From: Archangium violaceum | GTDB taxonomy: Bacteria; Myxococcota; Myxococcia; Myxococcales; Myxococcaceae | Length of the DNA: 64,000 bases | Assembly: GCF_016887565.1 (NCBI RefSeq) | Contig: NZ_CP069396.1 | Coordinates: forward strand, 11,390,001 to 11,454,000 | Direction of reading: 5' to 3' | Shown here: positions 16,868-25,181 of the stretch, piece by piece | Numbering within the stretch: the first letter of the stretch is position 1 | How the letters are laid out: every line of letters begins with the position of its first letter | Notes under the pieces: generated by a model | Told to the model about the DNA's origin: nothing | The model's database searches: none | What the model saw: the letters and a program-made list of their open reading frames with translations, nothing else | Position numbers and translations under genes: made by a program

Positions 16868-18916
16868 ATGTCCTGGCTCCTCCCCTGCGCGCTCCTCACC
16901 GCCACCCTGTCCCAGACTCCGACCCCCGAGGAGCCCCCATCGCCCCCCGCGGCCAGCGTGCCCGGAGAGACGACGGTGGTGGCGCCGAGAGTACCCACGC
17001 CGCTGAGCCGAACGCCGACGGCGGTGAGCGTGGTGGAGAAGGAAGACATCCAGGAGGGGCGCGCCACGCTGGGCCTGTACGAGGCGCTGGTGGGAGTACC
17101 GGGACTGCTGACGCAGAGCCGGAACAACCATTCGCAGGACCTTCGGCTCTCCATTCGAGGCTTCGGGGCGCGCTCGGCGTTCGGCATCCGGGGGGTGACG
17201 GTGCTGGTGGACGGCTTTCCGGAGACGATGCCGGACGGGCAGACGAACGTGGACAGCCTGGACATGGCGTCCACGGCGCGCATCGAGGTGCTGCGGGGCC
17301 TGTCCTCGTCGCTGTACGGGAACGCGGCGGGGGGAGTGGTGAGCATCACCACGGAGGAAGGCCCGGAGCGGCCCTTCGTGGAGGCGCGGACGCTGCACGG
17401 AGACGCCGGCTTGTGGAAGCTGCACGCGAAGGGCGGCGGAAAGAGCGGGGACGTGCGCTGGCTGGTGAGCGCCTCGAGGCTGGAGCAGGGCGGGTGGCGG
17501 AGGCAGTCGGGCACGGAGCAGGTGCTGCTGAACGGGAAGGTGAACTGGACGCCGGATGAGCGCTCGAAACTCACGGCGGTGCTGTCCCTGGTGGATGCGC
17601 CCGAGGCGGGGGATGCCGGAGGGCTGACACAGGCAGAGGTGGAAGGAGACCCCCGTCAGGCCTCGCCGCTCAACCTGAGCGCCCGAGCGGGCGAGTCGGT
17701 GCGACAGGGCCGGCTGGGGCTGACGTACCACCGGCGCCTGAGCGAGACGCAGGAGGTGGAAGCAAGCGGATTCCTGGCGCTGAGACGCTTCCAGAACGCA
17801 CTGCCCTCGGTGGTGGTGGCTTTCGACCGGACATTCGACGGGGTGTCGGTGCGCTACGGCAACCGGGCGCCGCTGCTCGGGCTGCGCAGCCGCTTCACCT
17901 TGGGAGCGGAGTTCCAGTCCCAGTCGGACCGGCGGAAGAACTTCGACAACGTGGACGGCCAGCCCGGGAGCACGTTGCAGCTGGACCAGGACGAGGACGT
18001 GATGTCCCTGGGCCTCTTCGCGCAAGAGGAGTGGGAGCTGCGCGAGCGCCTGACGCTGGTGGCGGGGGCGAGGTACGACGTCTCGCGCTACGGGGTGGAG
18101 GACTTCCTGAAGGAGGACGGGGACGGGACGGGGACGCGGACGTTCCAGCAGCCCACGGGGAGGCTGGGGCTCATCTGGGCACCGAGGCCGGAGGTATCGG
18201 TGTTCGCGAACGTCTCGCAGGCCTTCGAGGCGCCGACGACGACGGAGCTGGCGGTGCAGCCGGGGTCGGGCGGAGGACTGTCGAGGGACCTGAAACCCCA
18301 GCACTCGGACGGGGTGGAGCTGGGAGCGCGAGGACACCTGTGGGGCCGGCTGCGCTACGACGTGGCGCTGTTCGCGGTGTTCATCCGTGACGGGCTGGTG
18401 CGCTTCGAGGACGAGACGGGGCGGGCGTACTTCCGCAACACGGGGCGTTCGCGGCACATGGGGGCGGAGGTGGCGCTGGAGACGAAGGTGACGGAGGAGT
18501 TGCGGGTGCGCGCGGCGTACAACGCGTTGCAGGCGACGTTCCGCGACTACACGTCACAGGGGAAGCAACTGCGAGGCAAGTCCATCCCGGGCATTCCGGC
18601 GCATCAGGTGAGCGCGGAGGCGGTGTACCAGCACGCGAGCGGAGCGAGGGCGGCGGTGGAGGTGTTCAGCGCGGGAGGGCTGTACGCGGACGACGCGAAC
18701 ACGGTGCGCGAGCACACGGCCTGGGTGGTGAACGCGAGGCTGGGGCACCACTTCCAGCTGGGCGTCTTCGAGGTGAGCCCGTTCCTGGGGCTGCAGAACC
18801 TGCTGTCGGCGCGCTACAGCGACAACGTGCGGGTGAACGCGAGCCGGGGGCGCTACTTCGAGCCGGCGCCGCCCCTGACGGTGTACGCGGGAGCGGGCCT
18901 GTCGCACCGCTGGTGA
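16868..18916 (+). CDS. TonB-dependent outer-membrane receptor
   Basis: 682 residues. Short signal peptide (MSWLLPCALLTATLS), then a plug domain with ETTVVAPRVPTPLSRTPTAV, RLSIRGFGARSAFGIRGV and RIEVLRGLSSSLYGNAAGGVVSI, and a beta-barrel running to a short C-terminal segment ending in HRW rather than the usual terminal Phe. The plug style recalls the PupA/FecA/IutA group of ferric-siderophore receptors. No siderophore or ExbB/ExbD genes are adjacent, so the substrate is unknown. ATG 16868 begins the signal peptide; the longer frame runs into a repeat copy. Confidence 0.88.
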   Translation: MSWLLPCALLTATLSQTPTPEEPPSPPAASVPGETTVVAPRVPTPLSRTPTAVSVVEKEDIQEGRATLGLYEALVGVPGLLTQSRNNHSQDLRLSIRGFGARSAFGIRGVTVLVDGFPETMPDGQTNVDSLDMASTARIEVLRGLSSSLYGNAAGGVVSITTEEGPERPFVEARTLHGDAGLWKLHAKGGGKSGDVRWLVSASRLEQGGWRRQSGTEQVLLNGKVNWTPDERSKLTAVLSLVDAPEAGDAGGLTQAEVEGDPRQASPLNLSARAGESVRQGRLGLTYHRRLSETQEVEASGFLALRRFQNALPSVVVAFDRTFDGVSVRYGNRAPLLGLRSRFTLGAEFQSQSDRRKNFDNVDGQPGSTLQLDQDEDVMSLGLFAQEEWELRERLTLVAGARYDVSRYGVEDFLKEDGDGTGTRTFQQPTGRLGLIWAPRPEVSVFANVSQAFEAPTTTELAVQPGSGGGLSRDLKPQHSDGVELGARGHLWGRLRYDVALFAVFIRDGLVRFEDETGRAYFRNTGRSRHMGAEVALETKVTEELRVRAAYNALQATFRDYTSQGKQLRGKSIPGIPAHQVSAEAVYQHASGARAAVEVFSAGGLYADDANTVREHTAWVVNARLGHHFQLGVFEVSPFLGLQNLLSARYSDNVRVNASRGRYFEPAPPLTVYAGAGLSHRW

Positions 18917-18922
18917 GGGTGC

Positions 18923-19525
18923 TCAGGCCAGGGGCGTCGCGGGCACTCCACAAAGCTCGGCGATCGAGCGAACCAACTTGTCGAATGACGCGGAGCGCTC
19001 TCGGAGGAAACCGATATCGATGCGCCGCGTCTCCTGAAGCTGGTGCACGGTCGGGGAATAATCCGGGACGAGCTTCCTCATCGTGCCCTTGGCGCCACGC
19101 CCCGACACCGGCACGGCCACTCCCGCCGCCATCAACTCCGCATCCGGCCGGCTGAGCAGAAGCCACATCTCGTACTCATGGACGGCCATCACGGCGACGC
19201 CAGCCCCCAGACGGCGCATGACGCGTGTGGCATCCGGTCCCCATACCGCGGCGCAATCCTCGTCCTCGTCACACAGCAACAACACGGCATTTCCAGGACG
19301 AGGCCGCCGCTGCGCCAGCACCATCGCCTTGACGACCTCGTCCTCGCGGCACGGCCGCCGAGGCCTCGGATGGCGAGCATCCACGAGCGCGGAACGCTTC
19401 CGGCGAATGGGCTCGGGATCCACCACCCAGCCCTGGACTCCAAGGTAGGCCATCACCCGGGCACACAGGTTCGGGATGGCGGCGACCTCCCCCTCCCCTT
19501 CCACGACACAGACGAGTCGCTTCAA
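18923..19525 (-). CDS. DUF4276 (TOPRIM-like) protein
   Basis: 200 residues. Starts MKRLVCVVEGEGEVAAIPNL, with the Glu-containing 'VEGEGE' of TOPRIM-like DUF4276 proteins, then LLLCDEDEDC with the paired acids and HEYEMWLL. TOPRIM folds bind Mg2+ and cut or process nucleic acid in the OLD family. Start ATG overlaps the stop of the ATPase gene (ATGA at 19522). AAA ATPase plus TOPRIM-like partner pairs are often defence modules, but this pair is not proven. Confidence 0.8.
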   Translation of the reverse strand: MKRLVCVVEGEGEVAAIPNLCARVMAYLGVQGWVVDPEPIRRKRSALVDARHPRPRRPCREDEVVKAMVLAQRRPRPGNAVLLLCDEDEDCAAVWGPDATRVMRRLGAGVAVMAVHEYEMWLLLSRPDAELMAAGVAVPVSGRGAKGTMRKLVPDYSPTVHQLQETRRIDIGFLRERSASFDKLVRSIAELCGVPATPLA

Positions 19526-20691
19526 GTCAGATCGCGCGGATCCAGCGACTCTGGCTCCTCGCCCTCGATCCGGAGCGGCTCGCTACGCGCGAGCTCCGAC
19601 AGGCTCAAGAGTCCCTCTCGGACGACCTCTCGCTGGGCCGTGGAGAGAGGACCGATTCGCGTGGTCCCGTTCCGGTAGCCACACACGAGGATCTCCTCGT
19701 CCTGGGCCGCGTCCAGCAGCTCGGGGCTGTGGGTCGTCACCAGGACGGAGCCTCGCTGCGAGGCGAGCTTCAGCACCTCGAAGAGCAACGCCGCGGCCCC
19801 AGGATGGATGGCGACCTCGGGCTCCTCGACGATGAGCAGTTGAGCAGCAGGAGGTAGAGGCTGCGCCGTATGGGAGAGGGTCTGGGCCGCGACGATGATG
19901 CCCAGGGTCCGAAGAGCCCCTTCCGACATGTTGGCCGCCGCGAAATGCGCCACGCCCATGGGCTGTCGCTGGCTGAATCGCAGGACCAGGAACCCGCCCG
20001 CCTCCTCGACGAAGATGTCCTCCAGCCCGGGGATGAGCCGCCGCATGGACAGCAGGATGAAATCGAACGCCCTCCTATCCTGACTACGGAGACGCCCCAG
20101 CACGCTGGCGATGTTGCGCCCGTTCTCCTGGAGCCGTCCCGCTTCGCCAGGAGGTTGGGGCACGGTCATCTCGGCCAGGTCCAGACGCAGCCGATGCACG
20201 TCGATGACATACTCGGGAGCTATCTGCCTGGCGTAGAGCAGGATGCTCGTCGTGGGCGGCAGGTGTGTGAACCCGAATCCTCCACCTTGCATCCCGCGTC
20301 CACCCTCACGCGTGAATTGGAGGTCCCTCTTCCCCGCCTCGACGACCTCGAGGGTCTCATCCAAGAACCTCCACCTGTTCCCCGCCTCTGGCGCTATCGA
20401 GCAGAATTGCTCGACATACCTCGAAGCAAACTCCTCCCTGCTTCCGCTGGCGCGCACCCTCACCTGGAGCGTGTCGTCATCCCCGACGCCCCAACGCCGG
20501 ATGGACGCCAATCCACCCCGCCGCTGAATGGCGGATGCGGCATCGATGCCCAGCTCACTGGAGAGCACGAGCGCGTCGACGAAGTTGGTCTTGCCGCTGC
20601 CGTTCGGTCCCACCAGGACCGTGAAAGGCGCCAGTTCCACCTCCGCGCTCTCGATGCTCCGGTAGTTCTTCAGCGCGATCCGCAGCCACAT
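19522..20691 (-). CDS. AAA/OLD-like ATPase
   Basis: 389 residues from ATG 20691. The N-terminus MWLRIALKNYRSIESAEVEL continues to Walker A GPNGSGKT (28-35); late in the protein are the ABC-like signature NMSEGALRTLG, Walker B LLIVEEPEVAIHP and switch VLVTTHSPELLD. This is the AAA_21/AAA_15 (SMC-like, OLD family) type. The middle lacks a long coiled coil. It is translationally coupled to the DUF4276 gene, the usual pairing. Likely senses DNA ends or phage components if it is defensive; that is inference. Confidence 0.87.
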   Translation of the reverse strand: MWLRIALKNYRSIESAEVELAPFTVLVGPNGSGKTNFVDALVLSSELGIDAASAIQRRGGLASIRRWGVGDDDTLQVRVRASGSREEFASRYVEQFCSIAPEAGNRWRFLDETLEVVEAGKRDLQFTREGGRGMQGGGFGFTHLPPTTSILLYARQIAPEYVIDVHRLRLDLAEMTVPQPPGEAGRLQENGRNIASVLGRLRSQDRRAFDFILLSMRRLIPGLEDIFVEEAGGFLVLRFSQRQPMGVAHFAAANMSEGALRTLGIIVAAQTLSHTAQPLPPAAQLLIVEEPEVAIHPGAAALLFEVLKLASQRGSVLVTTHSPELLDAAQDEEILVCGYRNGTTRIGPLSTAQREVVREGLLSLSELARSEPLRIEGEEPESLDPRDLT

Positions 20692-20790
20692 GCAGCGTTC
20701 ATCCCTTGTCCCACACGCCGAGTCAATCTGTCCGCTTCCTGAGCGTCCACCCTCCTGCACGCCACGCCTCCATGGCATAACACTCCCCCC

Positions 20791-22596
20791 ATGACCGCCC
20801 CCGCCTCGAACCCACTGATCTCCGACCGCGACGTGGACTTCCAGCTCTACGAGGTGCTGGACACGGAATCGCTCTGCAAGCTCCCGGCCTTCGCGGACCA
20901 CTCGCGCGAGACGTTCACGCTCTTCCTGGACAGCACGCGCCGCTTCGCACGGGACGTGCTCTTCCCCACGTACCGCCTCATGGACGCCGAGCCCCCGGTG
21001 TTCCGCGACGGCCGCGTCCACGTGCACCCGCTGATGCGCAAGCTGTATCCGCAGCTGGTCGAGCTCGGCCTGTTGTCGGCCACGCGGCCCGCCGAGGTGG
21101 GCGGCCAGCAACTGCCGCTCACGGTGTACTCGCTGGCCTCCGCGTACCTGATGGCGGCCAACCTGAGCGCCTACGGCTTCGTCGGCCTCACCACCGGCGC
21201 GGCGCACCTCATCGAGGCCTTCGGCAACGCCTGGCTCAAGGACACGTTCATGTCCCGCATGTACCGGGGTGAGTGGACGGGCACCATGGCCCTCACCGAG
21301 CCGCAGGCGGGCAGCAGCCTCGCGGACGTGCGGACCCGGGCCACGCTGGCGGCGGACGGCACGTACCTCATCACCGGCTCGAAGATCTTCATCAGCGGCG
21401 GGGACCAGGACTTCACGGAGAACGTGGTGCACCTCACGCTGGCGCGCATCGAGGGCTCGCCGCCGGGGACGCGGGGCCTGTCGCTCTTCGCGGTGCCGGC
21501 GCGCCGGCCCGAGGGGGGCCGGCTGGTGGACAACGACGTGCGGGTGGCGGGGGCCATCCACAAGATTGGCTGGAAGGGCATCCCCAGCCTCGCGCTCAAC
21601 TACGGCGAGGGCGGGGACTGCCGCGGGTGGATTCTGGGCGAGCCGGGCAGGGGCCTGTCCCAGATGTTCCAGATGATGAACGAGGCGCGCATCATGGTGG
21701 GCCTCAACGGCGTGGCGACGGCCTCGGTGGCGTACCAGGAGGCCCTGGCGTACGCGCAAAACCGTCCCCAGGGGCGCCCCTCCTGGGAGAAGGACGCGAC
21801 CCGGCCGCAGCACCCCATCATCGAGCACGCGGACGTGCGGCGCATGCTGCTGCGCCAGAAGGCCATCGTGGAGGGCGGCCTATCGCTGCTGGCGGCCGCC
21901 TCGTGGCAGTCGGACGTGGCGGCGCACGGGAAGACGGAGGAGGAGCGCAAGCGCGCGGGGCTGCTGTTGGATCTGCTCGTGCCGCTGGCCAAGACGTTCC
22001 CCGCGGAGAAGGGCTTCGAGGCCAACACTCTCGCGGTGCAGGTGCACGGCGGCTACGGCTACTCGACCGAGTACCTGCCCGAGGCGTGGCTGAGAGATCA
22101 GAAGCTCAACAGCATCCACGAGGGCACCACGGGCATCCAGGGGTTGGACCTGCTGGGGCGCAAGGCGATGGCGGCGGGCGGCGCGGCGCTGCAGGCGTTC
22201 TCCGAGGAGGTGGAGGCCACGGTGGAGCGGGCGCGCCGGGCCGGCGTGGACCCGGCCTGGGGCGACGCGCTGAGCAAGGCCATGCAGCAGGTGACCGAGC
22301 TGACGATGGACCTGGGCGCCGCGGGCATGGCCGGCGAGGTGGAGCGCATGCTGCGCCACAGCGCGCACTACATGGAGCTGTTCTCCGTGCTGGCGGTGGC
22401 GTGGCGGTGGCTGGCGCAGGCGGCGGCGGCGCAGGAGGGCATCGCTCGCGGCGGCGGTGACCGCGGCTTCTACGAGGGCAAGCTGGCCGCCGCGCAGTAC
22501 TGGCTGCATACGGAGCTGCCCCGCGTGTCGACCCTCGTCTCGCTGTGCCGCTCGGGGGAGGATTCGTACACGCGGATGCGGCCCGAGTGGTTCTGA
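20791..22596 (+). CDS. Acyl-CoA dehydrogenase (600-residue class)
   Basis: 601 residues, cytoplasmic FAD enzyme. [19 protein letters not shown] and [11 protein letters not shown] are the FAD/substrate loop motifs; [20 protein letters not shown] and [19 protein letters not shown] are the C-terminal FAD and active-site elements. The length and extra C-terminal domain place it with the DmdC/FadE5-like group, larger than short-chain dehydrogenases of about 380 residues. It oxidises acyl-CoA to enoyl-CoA with electrons going to ETF. The ATG at 20791 is clear. No other beta-oxidation genes are adjacent. Confidence 0.92.
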   Translation: MTAPASNPLISDRDVDFQLYEVLDTESLCKLPAFADHSRETFTLFLDSTRRFARDVLFPTYRLMDAEPPVFRDGRVHVHPLMRKLYPQLVELGLLSATRPAEVGGQQLPLTVYSLASAYLMAANLSAYGFVGLTTGAAHLIEAFGNAWLKDTFMSRMYRGEWTGTMALTEPQAGSSLADVRTRATLAADGTYLITGSKIFISGGDQDFTENVVHLTLARIEGSPPGTRGLSLFAVPARRPEGGRLVDNDVRVAGAIHKIGWKGIPSLALNYGEGGDCRGWILGEPGRGLSQMFQMMNEARIMVGLNGVATASVAYQEALAYAQNRPQGRPSWEKDATRPQHPIIEHADVRRMLLRQKAIVEGGLSLLAAASWQSDVAAHGKTEEERKRAGLLLDLLVPLAKTFPAEKGFEANTLAVQVHGGYGYSTEYLPEAWLRDQKLNSIHEGTTGIQGLDLLGRKAMAAGGAALQAFSEEVEATVERARRAGVDPAWGDALSKAMQQVTELTMDLGAAGMAGEVERMLRHSAHYMELFSVLAVAWRWLAQAAAAQEGIARGGGDRGFYEGKLAAAQYWLHTELPRVSTLVSLCRSGEDSYTRMRPEWF

Positions 22597-22597
22597 C

Positions 22598-23428
22598 ATG
22601 TCCGTCTCGTTCCACCTGTGCCAGCCCGGCCGTGGCGCCTCCTGCGGGGCGTGCTGCGGCCTCTACAACTTCCGCGACCACTCGCGCGCCACGCTCACCG
22701 AGCGTCTCGCCACGCAGACCGACACCTTCCGCCCCCTCCCCCAGGAGCCCGAGGCCTGGCGCTCCGCGGCTCGCGGCCTGCTCGAGGCCCGCCAGGCCAC
22801 GCCTCCCCTCTTCCCCGCCGTGCGCGTCTGCCCCCTGCTGGGCTTCCTCGATGCCGAGCGCACCCGCGTGGGCTGCCTCGGCCACCCCAAGGTCACGGGC
22901 GGCGCGGATCTGCGCGACTGCGGCGTCTACCGCGCCGACATCTGCGAGACCTTCACCTGCCCCTCCTTCACCTGGCTCTCGGACGCACAGGCCCGGCTCG
23001 TCCAGGCCGCGTGCGCCGACTGGTATTTGTACGGGCTCGTCATCACCGACGTGGAGCTCGTCCGCGGTTGTCTGCGTCTGTTGGAGTGGGAGCTGGCTGG
23101 GCCCGTGGACCCCGAGGCCCTCATCGCCCGTCCCGCTACGCTTGAGGCCGTGCGCCAGCTCTTCGCCCTGAAGGAGACCGCTCCCGGCCGCGGCTCCCAC
23201 GCCGCCGTGTTCGGCCGGTTCACCCCGGACACCGAGGGCGAGCCTGTCTCGCGCAACCTCGACTACGCCGCCCTGGGCGCTCGCGCCTCCCCGGAGGATG
23301 AGGTGGTGCTGTGCCTCGGGTATGTGCCCCAGAGGCTGGAGGAACTCACCGCGGCTCGGGAGTTGGTTCGCTCGCATGTGCACGCCGTGGCACGTGCGCT
23401 CACGGTACGGCCCATACCCTCACCCTAG
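22598..23428 (+). CDS. YkgJ-like Cys-cluster protein
   Basis: 276 residues. SCGACCGLYNF near the start, then VCPLLGFLD, RVGCLGHP, LRDCGVYRADICETFTCPSF: an array of Cys in the arrangement of YkgJ/CxxCxxCC-type proteins, thought to bind Fe-S or zinc. Starts one base after the acyl-CoA dehydrogenase stop, so co-transcribed. The final residues (RPIPSP) and the TAG stop come from a dispersed repeat copy, so the original C-terminus has been altered. Function unknown. Confidence 0.72.
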   Translation: MSVSFHLCQPGRGASCGACCGLYNFRDHSRATLTERLATQTDTFRPLPQEPEAWRSAARGLLEARQATPPLFPAVRVCPLLGFLDAERTRVGCLGHPKVTGGADLRDCGVYRADICETFTCPSFTWLSDAQARLVQAACADWYLYGLVITDVELVRGCLRLLEWELAGPVDPEALIARPATLEAVRQLFALKETAPGRGSHAAVFGRFTPDTEGEPVSRNLDYAALGARASPEDEVVLCLGYVPQRLEELTAARELVRSHVHAVARALTVRPIPSP

Positions 23429-23451
23429 CCCTCTCCCAGAGGGAGAGGGGA
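23415..23451 (+). repeat. Dispersed palindromic repeat, copy 6
   Basis: ACCCTCACCC then CTCTCCCAGAGGGAGAGG. Its TAG forms the stop of the Cys-cluster gene. Confidence 0.9.
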
Positions 23452-23543
23452 CATACACGGGGGCTCGGTGGGCTTTCTTCTGTGCGCCCGAGCGGGCAGG
23501 CGCCACGTGGTCTCTCCTGGGTCCAATGTCCATCTGGAGACAT

Positions 23544-24380
23544 ATGAGACCCCTCGTCCTCGCCTCCGCTCTCCTGGCGCTGCTGCTCGGCTCGGGCTGC
23601 GCTTCCCTCGCCTCAGCCACCCGCCCCGCCACCCGCGCCATCGGCGAGCTTGTCCTCTCTCCCCAGGATGAGCTGCGGATCGGAAACCAGCTCGCCTCCC
23701 AGGTGAGACAGCAGGAGAAGGTCCTCGAGGATCCCCAGGTCCAGAGCTACGTGAACACCCTCGGACAACGCCTCGTTGCCCAGGTGCCTGGCAAAGAGCG
23801 GCCGTTCGACTTCCACTTCACCGTCATCGACGCCCCCGACAACGTCAACGCCTTCGCCCTGCCCGGTGGTCACATCTTCGTCTACTCGGGCCTCATTCGC
23901 GCGGCCAGCAATGAGGCCGAGCTCGCCTCGGTGCTCGGCCACGAGGTGGCCCACGTCGCCTCCGGCCATGCCCGTCAGCAGCTCGCCAGCCAGGTGGGAT
24001 TGGGCACCCTGCAGCAACTCCTGCTCGGGAACGACCCGCACGTCCTCGCCCAGCTCGGCAGTGCCATCGCCTCCCAGGGCTACCTCGCCGCCTACACCCG
24101 CGGCATGGAGAGCGAGGCGGACAAGCGCGGTCTGCAGTACCTGGACACTGCCGGGTATGACCCGGCCGCGATGGCGCGCTTCTTCGACAAGCTCGGGAAG
24201 CTGGAAGGTTCCAAGCCCAACTTCGTGAGCTCCTTCTTCGCCACCCACCCCAATCCCGGCGCACGCGCGCGCGAGGTGAGCTCCCTCATCGAGTCGCGTG
24301 GCTATGGCGGAGGCCAGGAGGCCATCGTCAGCAGTGACTTCCAGAACATCCAGGCCCGGGTCGGCGGACCGGTGCGCTGA
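23544..24380 (+). CDS. M48 family metallopeptidase lipoprotein
   Basis: 278 residues. Signal with lipobox GSGC (Cys19). Zinc motif HEVAH at 133-137, in context VLGHEVAHVASGHAR, and the third ligand region ESEADKRGLQYL. NAFALPGGHIFVYSGLI is also typical of M48 (BepA/LoiP/HtpX-like). Acts in the periplasm on misfolded or outer-membrane proteins if it resembles BepA/LoiP; that role is from the family. The ATG 23544 was chosen because GGAG lies just upstream; an ATG at 23526 is a weaker option. Confidence 0.9.
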   Translation: MRPLVLASALLALLLGSGCASLASATRPATRAIGELVLSPQDELRIGNQLASQVRQQEKVLEDPQVQSYVNTLGQRLVAQVPGKERPFDFHFTVIDAPDNVNAFALPGGHIFVYSGLIRAASNEAELASVLGHEVAHVASGHARQQLASQVGLGTLQQLLLGNDPHVLAQLGSAIASQGYLAAYTRGMESEADKRGLQYLDTAGYDPAAMARFFDKLGKLEGSKPNFVSSFFATHPNPGARAREVSSLIESRGYGGGQEAIVSSDFQNIQARVGGPVR

Positions 24381-24470
24381 GCCACCAGTGAACAGGACGC
24401 CGGGGCCTGCCTTGCCGCCCCGCCCCTGGCTCCCCACCTTCCCCCGGCGGGAGAACGCCGGGAGTGTGGG

Positions 24471-25112
24471 ATGTCCAGATGGGCGATGGGGTTGGGGCTG
24501 GTGGCATGGAGCGTCCTGTGCTCGACGGGATGCCGGAAACCCGCGGGGCCGGAGATCGCGGTGCCCGCCCCAGCCGAGTCCCGCCCCGGCAAGACCATCG
24601 ATGTCGTCGAGTTACCAGAGCTCACGCCGCTCCCCGTTGAGGCCAGCAAGGCCGATCCTCCCCCGCTCCCCATCGCCACCACCCAGGTGACGGATGAGGA
24701 GCAACCTCCTTCACGACTGCTGGAGACGGACTCCGAGGCATGGGAGTGGCCGGAGCGCCGCACCGTCCGCACAAGCCCTGAGGAGGACGAGGAGCGTGCC
24801 TGGTTCCGCCAGGCCGCCGAGGCCGCGCGCGCTGGCAACACGGGCGTCTCCGCCTCCGACCCCGTCGAGGAGGTCATCATCGCCAGCGGCACCGTGGACG
24901 GGCGGGTGCGGCGCGTGCGGCCCGACACCATCGAGGTGAGCGACAACGAGGGCAACGTCTACGAGCTGCGCATCGACAACCGCAGCCGGGGCCTGCGCCG
25001 GGGCCGCCACATTCCCCTCAAGCGCATCACCGAGGGCATGCCCGTGCGTGCCTCGTTCGACCTCGTGGGCGGCGGAGAGAGCCTCGCGCGCGACATCGAG
25101 CTGCGGCGCTGA
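24471..25112 (+). CDS. Lipoprotein of unknown function
   Basis: 213 residues. Signal peptide with CSTGC lipobox. A Pro- and acid-rich linker (residues ~25-130) leads to a C-terminal domain, VIIASGTVDGRVRRVRPDTIEVSDNEGNVYELRIDNRSRG, probably a small beta-barrel. No family recognised. Starts at ATG 24471 and shares the bidirectional terminator with the convergent M4 protease gene. Confidence 0.7.
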   Translation: MSRWAMGLGLVAWSVLCSTGCRKPAGPEIAVPAPAESRPGKTIDVVELPELTPLPVEASKADPPPLPIATTQVTDEEQPPSRLLETDSEAWEWPERRTVRTSPEEDEERAWFRQAAEAARAGNTGVSASDPVEEVIIASGTVDGRVRRVRPDTIEVSDNEGNVYELRIDNRSRGLRRGRHIPLKRITEGMPVRASFDLVGGGESLARDIELRR

Positions 25113-25123
25113 GGAAAAGACGA

Positions 25124-25154
25124 CGGGCGGTCCCCCCATGAAAAGGACCGCCCG
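25124..25154. terminator. Bidirectional hairpin terminator
   Basis: Ten-base arms CGGGCGGTCC/GGACCGCCCG around an 11-base loop containing AAAA. It sits between two convergent genes. No clear U run on either side, so efficiency is uncertain. Confidence 0.75.
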
Positions 25155-25181
25155 CCATTCAACCCATCCTGTACGTCGGGA

